NCBI GenBank assembly: GCA_029891385.1 | Contig: CM057225.1 | Span: forward strand, 16,296,620 to 16,360,619 | Reading direction: 5' to 3' | Source of the DNA: Erythroxylum novogranatense | Taxonomy: Eukaryota; Streptophyta; Magnoliopsida; Malpighiales; Erythroxylaceae | Length of the DNA: 64,000 bases | Shown: positions 46,380 through 57,820 of the stretch, in pieces | Layout: every line of letters starts with the position of its first letter | Position numbering within the stretch: the stretch's first letter is position 1 | Program-made: the position numbers and the translations under genes | Notes under the pieces: generated by a model | Databases searched by the model: none | What the model saw: the letters and a program-made list of their open reading frames with translations, nothing else | What the model was told of the DNA's origin: nothing

Positions 46380-49110
46380 TTTCTCACGTAGATATCCTTC
46401 CTTAGAAAATGCAACAAGCACCGTTGGTATTTAGGCGATGGCTTTCATGACATATGATGGGAAGAAGGTCTATGTTCCTAGATCTTGATTATAAGAAGGA
46501 GGATCGGTAACTTCGGAGACAACCGTGCGGGGCGGATAATTGGAATCGATAAGATAGGTAAAGATTCCTTTGCATGCATAGATAATGTCTTGCTTGTTGA
46601 TGATGCGAAACACAATTTGATTAGTGTCGACCAATTGTGTGATTACGGTTTCTTAGTTACGTTCGATCAAAATCTTTGTGAAGTCGAAACAAAGATGGGT
46701 TTATATTCTTTTACGCAAGAGAAGAAATAATCTTTATAAAATTGATTTAAAAGATTTTCATGATCAAAATGTTTCATGTTTTCTATCTTGAAGAAGAAAG
46801 ACTAATCGACATAAAAAGCTAGGTCATGTCTCTTTTAAACACATTTCAAAGTTGGAAAATTTTGATTTGGTAAGAGCTTACCAAAAGAGTTTTGACAAAG
46901 AATTTTTCTGTGAAAATTGTTTGAAAGGAAAACAAGTTAAAACATCATTTTCTTCAAAAATTTTGTAACATCTTCAGACCTTTGGAGTTGTTACATATGG
47001 ATTTATTTAGTCCAACTAGGACGATAAGTCTTGGCGGAAAGAAATATGGACTTGTTATTGTTGATGACTTTACTAGATTTTGTTGGATATTGTTTACATC
47101 ACAAAGATGAATCCTTTAAGTGTTTAGGACCCTTTCGAGAAAGTTCTGATTGAAAAGGAATATCTATAGCTAGTATCGGGGTGATCATGGTGGAGAATTA
47201 GAGAATGAGAAGTTTAGGTTATTCTATGAGGAGAATGGAATTTTCCACAATTTCTCAACCCTAGAACCCTGACAGAATGGAGTTGTTGAAAGGAAGAACA
47301 AGGCGATTCAAGAGATGGCAAGGACTATGCTATGTGAGAAGAATCTTCCTAAGTATACGGGCGAAGGCATGAATCTGACATGTTATATTCAAAGCAGAAT
47401 CTTATTGCGACCCTTGTTGAAAAAGACTCCTTATGAGTTATGGAATGGAAGGAGACCTAATATATCTTACTTTCATCCATTAGGTGCAAGTGCTCTATTC
47501 GAATACAAAGGAGTTGTTGGATAAGTTGACTCAAAGACCTATTAGGGAATATTTCTAGGCTATTCATCATCGTCTAAGGCCTTTCGGGTTTATAACTCTA
47601 TCTCAAAGGCAGTTGAGAAACCATCCATGTCAAGCTTGATGATCGTTCTCAACCCATGAGGAAGATGACATGGAGAGTGAAGATCCTTCAAAGAACTTAG
47701 ATGATACAAAGAAACTCCATCATCAGGAACTCAAGTAGATAAGATCGAGGATATTCCAGAAACTATAGAATTAAAGAGAGATTGAAAATATAGGAGCTCT
47801 CATCCAAAAGAGCTAATTATCGGAGAGACCTCAGAAGGAGTAAGGATAAGGTCCAAATTCAGAAGAGAAGCTAATGTGGCCTTCATATCTGAAATAGAGC
47901 CTAAGAAGATTGAGGAAGCTCTTCAGGATGAAGCTTGGATCTTAGCCATGCAAGAGGAGCTGAATCAGTTTACGAGGAATAAAGTTTGGTCCTTAGTTCC
48001 AAAACTCTCGAAGAAATCCATTATCGGAACTAGATGGGTTTTTAAGAATAAGCTAGGCGAATCAGTAGAGTGAGTGAGTGAATAAAAGTGGATTAGTAAC
48101 ACAAGGCTATAATCAGCAAGAAGGATGAACTACAATGAGGGCGTATGCTCCGTAGCAAGACTTGAAGCTATTCGGATATTAACGGCATATCTTTGTTTTC
48201 ATAACATAAAGCTTTTAGGATGGGCGTGAAGAGTGCTTTTACGAATGGTTTTATAGGCGAAGAGGTGTATGTGAAGCAACCTCCTTGCTTCGAGGATGTT
48301 AAGAATCGAACATGTCTATAGACTTCATAAAGCTTTATCTGACTTGAAGCAAGCTCCAGAGCTTGGTATGATCGTCTAAGTAATTTTCTCTTGGAGAATG
48401 GGTTTCTTGGAGGTCAAGTGGATAAAGCGCTTTTCAGAAAGAATTATGAGAATGATTTTATCTTAGTGCAAATCTATGTCGATGATATCATAGTTGGTGC
48501 TACTTGAAGAAGTTGTGTATGAGTTTTGAGAGTCGATGAAAATGAGTTTGAAATGAGTATGATAGGTGAGTTAAAGTTCTTTCTTGGGTTTGCAAGTTAA
48601 GCAAATCGAAGAAAATATTTATTCATCAACAAAAGTATGTGAAAGAATTGCTGTGTAAATTTGATATGAATAATGTGAAGCCTATGGCAACTCAGATGCA
48701 TCCTTGAACTGTTGTGAAAGATGAACTTGGTAAGAAGGTGGATCAAACCACATATAGAGGATGATCGGTTCTTTACTGTATCTTACAACAGGTAGAACTA
48801 ATATTATGTTCATTGTATGCTTGTGTGCAAGGTTTGAGTGATCTAGAGAGTCTCATTTTATTCTTTGTTAAAAGGATTATGAGATATCTCACAGGTACTA
48901 CTGATCTTTGCTTAATGTTTGAGAAAGGTAAAGATTTCAGGTTAATCAAATATTGCGATGTGGACAATGCCGGAGATAGAATTGAAAGGAAGAGCACTAG
49001 TGGAGGATGTCACTTTCTTGGCGCAAACCTAGTTTCCTGGTCAAGCAAGAGACAAAGCTCGATCGCTCTATCAACGATCGAAGTTTAAGTATATATACGC
49101 ATGTTGTTGT
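46380..49110 (+). pseudogene. pol: Element H pol: protease, integrase, RT, RNase H, broken
   Basis: Protease: the region around 46420-46480 (GDGFHDI in place of an expected DSG motif) is damaged, followed by GNFGDNRAGRIIGIDKIGK and LLVDDAKHNLISVDQLCDYG at 46515-46650. Integrase: HKKLGHVSFKHISKLE and CENCLKGKQVK (46803-46943) form the HHCC finger; the core has MDLFSPTRT (46998), YGLVIVDDFTRF (47050-47085) and NGVVERKNKAIQEMARTML (47278-47334). RT: EALQDEAWILAMQEELNQF and WVFKNKLGE (47907-48063), catalytic IYVDDIIVG (48472-48500). RNase H: LVSWSSKRQSSIALSTIEV (49030-49086). Order PR-INT-RT-RH proves copia. Numerous frameshifts; inactive as read. Confidence 0.92.
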
Positions 49111-49679
49111 TCACAAACATTGTGGATTAAATATCAACTAGAAGATTATTCAGTTAGAAGAGGAGATCCCAATCTATTGTGACAACACCGATGTAATCAA
49201 CTTGTCAAAGAACCCGTCTGACATTCGATAGTAAAGCATATTGAAGTCGACATCATTTCTTGAGAGACTACTTTCGAGAGGAAGGTGGTGTCACTATAGT
49301 TCGTTAAGCAGTATCAATGGGCGATATCTTCACTAAACCATTGAGTGAAGATCGGTTTAAGAAAATCGAGACGGAACCTTAACATGGTTATGTTAAATGA
49401 CGGTCGAGGCTAGAAGACCGTCAAAGTTAGCAGCGTCGAGAAGCGATGATAGTTTACAGCTGGTAACTTCTCTCTCGAGGAAGTTTTGAAGGGAAAAGGT
49501 TGATAGCCTTGAGGATCCCAACGATTCTAGAACCCATCGGATAAGACCCTTCGAGTAGTCTGAAACTATAATCTTTCGATTACTTTTACTCCCAGACGTT
49601 TCAACTCTCTCCCGAAAAACTCTTGCAAGCAAATTTACTTTTGAAGAATATCCTACCAGAAGCAGTTTCAAATCAGAAG

Positions 49680-51680
49680 CAATGGAGCTAGTTATGATGT
49701 TAGGAAGGCATGTGGACTTCGAATCTCTGAAGAGAGATGCTATGGATGTTGAACCAAAATTGTAGAAATTTGGGTGGAGAAATTTCTTCCAGTGCGGGAA
49801 CCGGTGTATCTGAGATGAGGTATATGACTTACGGAAGCATCTTGAATTGGTTGATAACACCATCATCTCCACGATAGATGGAATAAGCATTATTGTGACA
49901 AAGGAGTTAGTGGAGAAGGTGATTGAATGCTCTTGATTGGAGAAACCCTATCGACCAAAGCGGATGGATGTCAAAGTTATTATGAAGGAAGAAGATGTCG
50001 ACGATTATATGGGCTAATGACCCATGGGAGAGGAAGACTTCAAGTCTAGTCCCGAAGGCTAGGGTTCTTCATGCGATTTTGTTTAATTGCATCTTACCAA
50101 GAGCCGGGTCAAGAAATCTTGTGACTAACTTGGATGAGCAATGTCATTCTCTCTTTGAATCGACCAATAGACTTACCATTTTTTAATTTTCATTATATGG
50201 TTAAGGGGATGAAGGATACCAATAGTTATCCTTACGGCATGCTACTCACCAGAATTTTTAAGGAATCCGGAGTCCTTCTTCACAGAGGAAACAGAAGGAT
50301 GGTATCTGTCAAGAGTACCATTAACTTCGGATACTATCGAAAGAATAGGCTTGAAAGGCTGTGGTGAAAGTAGAAGCGAGTCTACAAAAAAGCTAGGCGA
50401 GGGGAGTGGTTAGTGAAGAAGTCTCCATACTAGCTCTAAATCTCAAGTAAGTATGAGATTACGGTAGATGAAAGAAGAAAACTATCGGGTAGACCGGCGA
50501 TAAAACATCAAGTCCTCGAAAGGAAGTGAACCCGATTCGGAGGACGAGAAGAAGGTGTGCAGAAAAGAAAAGGAGATAATCTTTTGGTGCGATCTCTAAA
50601 AAGCGAAGAGATCACCTAGGATTACGCACTCTGCGACACGGAAGACAAGAGGCAGAGAGAGCATAATCAATGATATCCGGATCTTGCGTGCGAAGGAACA
50701 AGATCTCTAGTCTCGATTTTAGAAGAAGACTCGACCAAGCAATTAAAGAGGCGAGAAGAAAAGAAAGTCGGTCGAGAAGGAAAAATCTCAAGTGCAGAAA
50801 TCTTGAGGTATTGAAGCGGAAGAAAAGACTAAGAAGATTAGTTGGAAGAAGAGTGTGTCCCTTCTTTGGGGAAGTTAGTCGAAAGAAAGAAACCTTCAAT
50901 CTTTGCTCAAAAGGAAAAGGAAATTGAGCATAGCGAGTTGAGGATATTCCACCGCTCAGCGGGAGGAACCGGAGGAGATAAGCACGGTTGAGGAGAATCC
51001 TATTGAAAGCGCTGACGGAGGCGGCGAAAACCAAACTTGGTTCGGTACCACAGGAGAAAATGATGAACACAGGTCTGATTGTATTCAACTATTCTAAATT
51101 TTTAGAAGATGAAGTTGAAGATCGAGAATGATTGAAGTTGTTACAAGAGGAGGATTTGCAATGCGTCATACATAATCAACAAAAGAAGAAGATAATGGTT
51201 GTCGTACAACTATTTCAATAAATAGTGACACATGGAATTTCTGAATGAAGATGAAAAGACTTTCTATGATGTCTTGAGGATGTTGCTACAAAGTCATACC
51301 TACAAAATGTCCGACAAATCGTGTACTATTTATCCAATCACGAAGCGAGCGGAAATAAAGGTTGTACGGATATTCAGCCAAGATATCCTTTGGATTTCAA
51401 TAAGGGAAGTCGAAGCTATTTCTTGAAGAAATTAGTGATGATCTGTCATGAGATCAAATTGAAGAAGAAGTGTATCGAATTGATGAAGCATGCGCGAAGA
51501 GAATCTTGATGGAGCTAGTTGTAGCTATATAGATAAGTATGAATCTTGTCGATGGGGGCGATTGATAACGAGGGCGTTTATTGAATCCCTTGTTGAGACG
51601 GTTTTGTGTATTAGACCTTTATCTAATACTTTGTCTATTGGTGAAGCCATACCCTACGAGGAAGGCGATTGCTAATGCTA
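49680..51680 (+). pseudogene. Third ORF of element H: plant-transposon-protein-like, broken
   Basis: Downstream of pol, on the same strand. At 49683 MELVMMLGRHVDFESLKRDA resembles the GR...F..L opening of the 'putative plant transposon protein' domain family. At 50048-50370 the pieces LVPKARVLHAILFNCILPRA, RNLVTNLDE, FNFHYM and YPYGMLLTRIFKESGVLL follow the order of that domain (chromatin-style name only; its biochemical role is unknown to me). Further on are charged, Lys/Glu-rich stretches (50690-50930) and 51232-51430 (FYDVLRMLLQSHTYKMS). Some SIRE-type copias carry an extra ORF at this position, sometimes called env-like; I see no signal peptide or membrane segment here. Several frameshifts. 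Family assignment is from remembered motifs. Confidence 0.6.
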
Positions 51681-52137
51681 CTGCTCCTTTTGATTTAGAC
51701 CTTCGAGTCAAATCTATTCGTTCATCCACTACATTTGCGATTCGAGAAGATTACATTCCATCCTCGGGCGCATATGCTACAACAATTCGTTCACTTCACC
51801 CTCGCAGACAATGATCAATCCTCTTCACCGTTAGACTCTGAAGCCAAAATCAGCAAATTCGCGGAGAATCAGCGAGATAAAGGAGACAATGAATGATTTG
51901 AAGAAGATGATGGCGAGCTGGCGGCGAGTCATAAATCGTTAATCATTTTATTATAACAAATAGGGGAGAAGAGAATGAGCAGAGGAGAAGAGAATGAGCG
52001 AAAAGAATCTCAAAGGTGTGATTGAAGGAGCGAAGAAAAGAAAGGAAGAAGAGAAAGAAGAATTTTTGAAGATAAGTTTTGTTGTTGTTTTAAACATTGT
52101 ATTTTGTTTTCTTTTATGTGTATAATTTGTTATCATC
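51681..52137 (+). other. Element H 3' untranslated region
   Basis: Purine-rich, no recognisable domain, between the third ORF and the polypurine tract. Confidence 0.55.
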
Positions 52138-52149
52138 AAAAGGGGAGAT
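52138..52149 (+). other. Polypurine tract of element H
   Basis: AAAAGGGGAGAT directly before TGTTAAGTC of the 3' LTR. Confidence 0.85.
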
Positions 52150-52907
52150 TGTTAAGTCAAAATGACTTTACATATATATGATTTTGATGAATAACAAAGA
52201 AATAGTAAAAGAAGAAGCAAAATGAAAAAGCGAGAAGACGGAGAATAAAAACACAGAGGCGAGCGAAGTTAAAAGATGCAGACGAAGAAATCTGAGGTGA
52301 TTGAAATAAGCAGACAAAAAAGTAGAGGCGCAGATGCAAGACAAATTCACAGAGGCAGATCACGGACATAGGCATAAAGTAAAAATCTGAGGCTTGAATC
52401 TTGGGGCATGAAAGTGAGAAACATACTGAAAGTAGGCCTTGAGGCCTTTGAGGCCTTGAAGTGAGAGCTAGTTTCTTTGTAACAAGTTTTCAATACTTTT
52501 GTAAGAAAGTAGTCTGAGATAGCTGCAGAGGCTAAGAGTGAAAGAATCTTGAGTGTAGAGACTGAAGAGGCTCGGAAGAATACTTGTATCGTTGAAGAGA
52601 TAGTGAAATCTCATAAAGAACTCTAAGGACTAGGCGTAGCCACGGTTTGGGGTAAACCAGGATAAAATCAACATGTCAACTTCTCTACCTTATATCTCTT
52701 AAAGTTCAAAGTTTTGTTATTACTTAATTTTTGAAACAAGGTTTCAAAGTTTTGATTATTGGAACTTCTTGAAGTTTACGTAAAGAACTTATTTTTAACG
52801 AAATAGTTTTGAAAGAGTTTTCAAAAAGGGGAATACACAATTCAACCCCCCTTCTCGTGTATTCACTATCGTATTATAAGCATTGTACTAATGTGTGATT
52901 TACTTCA
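52150..52907 (+). repeat. 3' LTR of element H, internally deleted
   Basis: 758 bp against 1060 bp in the 5' LTR. The missing part corresponds to about 44010-44285, including the TATA box; the junction lies at GTGAGAGCTAG. Confidence 0.9.
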
Positions 52908-52912
52908 CTCTC

Positions 52913-53301
52913 CAGGCTATAGCAATTTTCGTTTTCTTTCAAATCAATTTATACACTTTAAGTCCCATTATTCATTTTGATATCATTTCTTTCCTAAATC
53001 AGCCCATACCAATGTATTCACATTCATATCACATTCGAGGGTTTATAACCACAGTATAATATGAATTTCCTTTCCCATTCCTAATTACCCATACACTTTC
53101 ATTAGCTCATATTCTGACATATCATCACTTTTCTCACATAATCACTTAACACATATTCATACGTATGACTCATACTCATGTGACTCGAACTAGAGATCGA
53201 TTACCACGATGCTGTTCGACATGACTTAAATGCATGTAACTAAACCTATGTTTTAAAGCTGCCCATATAAGCTCGTTCTTACGGGCTTTGATCGACCTAA
53301 A
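52913..53301 (-). other. Element F interior, segment 1, with PBS remnant
   Basis: 389 bp. At 53283-53301 the minus strand reads TTTAGGTCGATCAAAGCCCG right after the 5' LTR end, a degraded TGGTATCAGAGCCC-type PBS. The rest is non-coding. Confidence 0.6.
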
Positions 53302-53649
53302 TGTAACACCCCACTCCCGCATGACCCAAACCCAACATCGATGGTGATATCCGAGTCCGTGTACTGTGAGGTGGCGTCTACATCACTAAGTTAAAACTTC
53401 GATTATAAATTTTTTTGAAACATACACATACTTTATATATTATCTGAAAAACAATTTACATAAATAATCATCGGTGAGTTCAATGACCACGAGGGCCCTT
53501 TTTTATTCAGTTTGTTGACTATACAACATGACCTATTCATTTGTACAAAAATTCAGAAAGTACAATTTTATTAAACTCTAATCTGACCTTGGCGATCCTC
53601 GACCTCTATTCTCACTCGCATCAGTTGCTTATCGCCCGTTGCCTAATGA

Positions 53650-53729
53650 GGTATTCTTTCGGGTCTAAAAATAATTGCAAATTTTGGGTGTGTTTTGCGA
53701 ACTCGGTGAGGTAACCATCATCAATGGTT
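53650..53729 (-). promoter_or_regulatory. Double hairpin region (F, 5' LTR)
   Basis: Minus strand AACCATTGATGATGGTT (53729-53713) and a GAGTTCGCAAAAC remnant, then TTGCAATTATTTTTAG; altered relative to the 3' LTR. Confidence 0.6.
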
Positions 53730-54060
53730 CACTCAATTCATACTGTATAACAATTCACATAACATATATTCATATTGTTGCATATTTGATCACATTTACA
53801 ATTTCACTTGAGTATAGACAATTAGATGCATTTCATTTGATTAAACATCCATATCAATTGAATTCACAAAACACTCAAGCATAATCTGATTGTTTCATAA
53901 TTAGCATTGAAGTACTACATGATTGGTACATGAAGCATAAAGGCGATTAGCCTTTCACTCGATCAAAGAGATTAGAATCGAACACATATGACATGCGCAT
54001 GTAACCTATTCTAATTTATTTTGGTGTTGTGACCAAGTGCTGAATGTCCCAATATGGGTA

Positions 54061-54184
54061 GCATTAATCGTTGAGCTGAGGCTACAGGCATCTCATTATG
54101 GGCATTAATCGTTGAGCACGAGGCTCTGAACTATCCATTATGGGCACATTAATCATTGAGCACGAGGCTACGAATCCTAATGGG
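54061..54184. repeat. ATTAATCGTTGAGCNCGAGGCT repeat (F, 5' LTR), three units
   Basis: Three units of about 40-45 bp beginning at about 54061, 54103 and 54148; two units in the other LTR. Confidence 0.7.
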
Positions 54185-57100
54185 GCTCGTGGCCCCAAAT
54201 ATAAGCGATTGAGCTTGTAGCTCTCGGTGGCTTGCCGATCTGGCTGTCATTAGCGATCATGCATTCATGCATGAAATGCATATCGCAATTGAGCAATATC
54301 ACATTATAATCAAACCCAAATTATCGCATTCAAACAATTAGTTCACAATTATTCACATTAAAATCACAGTCACAATTTATCACATTGAAAACACAAAGGT
54401 CTCACATTCTCGGATAAATAACACTTCTATGTCATAATCTCCCAATACATGAACACCTTGATGGAATCGATCATAAACAACGCCTGATCCACCATTCTTC
54501 TCCACAGAATTATAAGCGCAAAATAATAAATAAATAATTAAGAAACCATCTAGGTCACTCACCAATAGCTCCCGAAGCAAAATCCTAGAATTCTCGGCAA
54601 CGTTTGTGGGGTGACGTTCCAAAAGCTCCTCTAAACAGTCCAAAATATTCACCATCACCAAAGGTACATTAAAAAATATTTAATAATGCGCATGTAGCAA
54701 TTAAAATGTGTACAATGCATGTTAATGACATTCACGGCACTATATCACAATTTCCGTCATAAAGTGTTCTTCTAAAATTAGAAACCCATAGACACTAAAA
54801 CACTAAATTTGGACCTTTATAGGTCAATAATAAATAAAAACGGATCGGAAAAATCATTACGGTCTCCTCACTTGACTAACCTATTCCTGTCAATTTCAGC
54901 TCTAAAAATTCCCAATTTCATAAATAAATGAAATTAAATATTTCACGAATCCGATGCCTCGAGAATCAGGTCAATCGGATGTCGGACGGAAAAGATATTC
55001 CCAAAACACGTTCAGACTAACAAACTACATGTAACTTCACTCTAGAAATTGAACATCTTAGGGGTTAAATTGAAGTCTGACCTCTTCATAAAATTTGTAG
55101 ATCTATGTCTCTAGTTTAATTACAAATAAGAATCAGATCGATTGGAGCCCTATAGCTCAAGATATCTCCAAATTACTGAAGCATGTTTAGACTTTTCCAA
55201 CTGGTCTGCTCACTTAGATCTGATTGACCCTTCTCAGTTTGATCTCAAAAATCATAAATTTGGTATGGAAAGATAGATAAATGTCTTAGAAATCTAACGC
55301 TTCAAAAATTGGATCGATCGGAGATCGGACGAAAATGTTATGGCCAAAAGAGTGGAGAGAGATCGGTCGGTCAAAAATCGGCAGCGGGGACTGCTGGCAG
55401 ACCCACAAGGTCTTGTGACGCATGCTGCATCGATCGGGCGCTCGATTCGTTACGCTTCTTTGAGTGGTCCGATGGTAGAAGCAGACGCCACCGATCAAAC
55501 ATCCTAACTTCTAACCCTCATAACTTTTGACTCCGAACTCCAAATTTGAAAAACTTGGTACTGATGGAAAGATAAAAGACAGCTCTACCATTTTCATGAA
55601 GGAACCAAAGATCCGATCGACCTCTAAAGGGGTCAAAATTTCACTCAAAGATGACCGATCGACAAGCTCCTCACAAACAGTACCAAAACTTGTAAACATC
55701 AAAACTTTTCATCCCCTTAGCCAAAAATTCCAAATTTTATATCAATCAAAAGAGCAAAACGAATGCTACAACTTTCATGAACAAATTGGAAGCCAATTCC
55801 AGCTCTAACCAAATCAAATTCTCAAGCAAATCTTCCGCCTACCCAAATTATTCTCAACAATAACCCAATCTTCCAACATGCATAACTCCACATCCCCTTA
55901 GCGAAAAGTTCCATACCATATAGCAATAAAAAACTCAGACAATATACTACAATTCTCAAGAAGGACTTAGAACCAAATTCCATCTCTAACTAGGTCAAAT
56001 CCTCCCATTAATGTGGCTGTCCAGTTAGGGTTTATGAAATCAACATTTAACCTAAACCATAACAAAACTTTATAAATTTATATCTTACAATCCTTACATC
56101 CAAAATTAGCATATAATACCTCATTAAAAGCTACAACAATCCTCTACAACTTTGCAAAAGGTCACTTGAGCCAATTTCACCCTTAACAGTCCAAAATTAA
56201 TATCAGAACACAAAAAGCACAAAACCTATACACTTAGAGCTATTTGCACTCAAAACACTTTTTCAGCTGAATGACCACCTGAACATTAACAATTCATAAC
56301 TTTCAACGTACAAATCAAAAAAATTCATACTTAGTGGAGTTAGAAAGCTAACAAGTAAATCTTCAACTTTCATGAAGACTAATTCCACAAAATCAGTCTA
56401 CTTTAGCCTAGAAAAATTCTCAAAGTTTCTGGTCTTTAATGTTAGACCCAATATCAGGACACTATTCACACAGCACACATAACTCACATTCCCAAGCAAA
56501 ATTTAAAACCCTTAAGGCCATAATTGGACAAAACTTCCTTCATGTGAAATCTAGCCAAACTTTTTAAGTTTAATTTAAGCTAAAGCTCATCTCAATAGGA
56601 CTATCCTGTCAAAAGTTATGAGCAAAAATCTGAAACCTACTCAAAGTAAAATTTTCCAGATTTCATATCAAACTCAACTTCTTTCATTCCAACACCAATC
56701 CTACATCAATAAGCATCCAATTTAATCTCTAATTCAGCCACAAAATCATCAAGACATTCACTTAAACATAACCCCACATAATTCCAGCACTCATACACAA
56801 ACATTTCCCATTAATAAACACTCATCTAACAATAATACAATCCATCCAAACAACTTAATTCATCTAATTTATTAACTTCTAATTCATCATTCACTAATCA
56901 TCAATCAATCAAGGACTTAACATACCGATATAGTCAAAGCAAAAATTCATGCAATTAATGAACAATATGTCACAATTAATGCATTAACCAACATACAACA
57001 TAGTATTTACCTAATTAAGCTCCCATTTCTTGATTTCTCAACAATGACTACAATTCCTCTTCCTCCCCACATACGATTATCACCCTCAAAGCTTAAGTTG

Positions 57101-57820
57101 GTGTTTCTTTGTGAACAAGGAGGAGAAAGCAAGTAGCATAGGAGAGGTTTCTTGTGTGGTGAAGGTGATAGCAATTCCAACTAAAAAGAAGGAGAAAAAA
57201 ATTAATGAGAAAGGAGGAGAAATGGAGAGTTTCGGTTGAAGGAGGAAGAAACAAGGATTTTGTGTCTTAATTGTGGAAGTCTCGATAATGACTAGAAAAG
57301 AAGGGGCTTTTAATTAAAACAAGGCAAGGCATGCTAGGCAAGTGACACATGTCACTTGCCACGTATCAATCCTCAAATTTTCATTTAATTTCCTTCAATT
57401 TCTAGTCAAGTTCTCCCAAAATTTCAATGGCTCAAATTAATAAATCCTAAAATCATGTATCTACATTGCGGTGCCATTGGTAGGTCATTTCGATGGGAAA
57501 TAAATCGATCATCACTTGTCAATTTTACGGTGAAAATTTTCTCAAGAAAAATTTCAGGAAATTTTCTAAAGTCCCCAAAATGGAAAGCATACGTAAATCA
57601 CTCCAATTCAAATTTTAAGCACAATTAACATATTTTAACAAAAAACACATATGTTGGGAAATTTCATGAATGCATGTACAATCATGTGCATATACAAAAT
57701 TACAATTTATGTAAAAATAGAGGCCATCATATGTATAAACATGCCAAGGCTAGTTTACACTCATAACCCATCCGAATTACCATTTTACCCTTCCCATCGA
57801 TGATGGGATGTTACGAGAGG

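Larger units (their letters stand above)
43683..52907 (+). mobile_element. Element H: complete Ty1/copia retrotransposon with an extra downstream ORF
   Basis: LTRs 43683-44742 and 52150-52907, perfect CTCTC duplication at 43678-43682 and 52908-52912, PBS, polypurine tract, and a 7.4-kb interior with gag, protease, integrase, RT and RNase H in the copia order. About 2.7 kb of further coding-like sequence lies between pol and the 3' LTR. Gag style (ATWED...SSESE acidic tract, CCHC knuckle) is that of plant Tork/SIRE-like copias. All frames are broken. It is inserted in the interior of F. Confidence 0.93.
17637..57815 (-). mobile_element. Element F: LARD-like LTR retrotransposon opened by four or more insertions
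   Basis: On the minus strand: 5' LTR 57815-53302, PBS-like site, non-coding interior, polypurine tract at 24943-24931, 3' LTR 24930-17637. The target-site duplication is CCTCC (plus GGAGG at 17632-17636; AGAGG at 57816-57820, one change). LINE coding on the two sides reads on across the insertion. Net LTR lengths are 4514 and 4500 bp once solo LTR E is removed. The interior of about 3.4 kb is split by A, a SINE, B and H and has no recognisable coding domain. Polypurine tract and PBS on the expected sides confirm that the distant LTRs belong to one element. Confidence 0.85.
53302..57815 (-). repeat. 5' LTR of element F
   Basis: 4514 bp, minus strand (C)GTAACATCCCATC at 57815 to GGGGTGTTACA at 53302. 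It is uninterrupted, so it shows the empty site of solo LTR E near 56917. The first base pair after the duplication appears scrambled (TG read as CG). Confidence 0.92.

Noticed and set aside
49393..49890. 165-codon minus-strand open frame
   Set aside because: Antisense shadow of the third ORF region of copia H.
50612..51088. 158-codon minus-strand open frame
   Set aside because: Antisense to the Lys/Glu-rich part of the H third ORF; low complexity.
54061..54184. CRISPR-like direct repeats
   Set aside because: Only three degenerate units with related spacers, inside a plant LTR.
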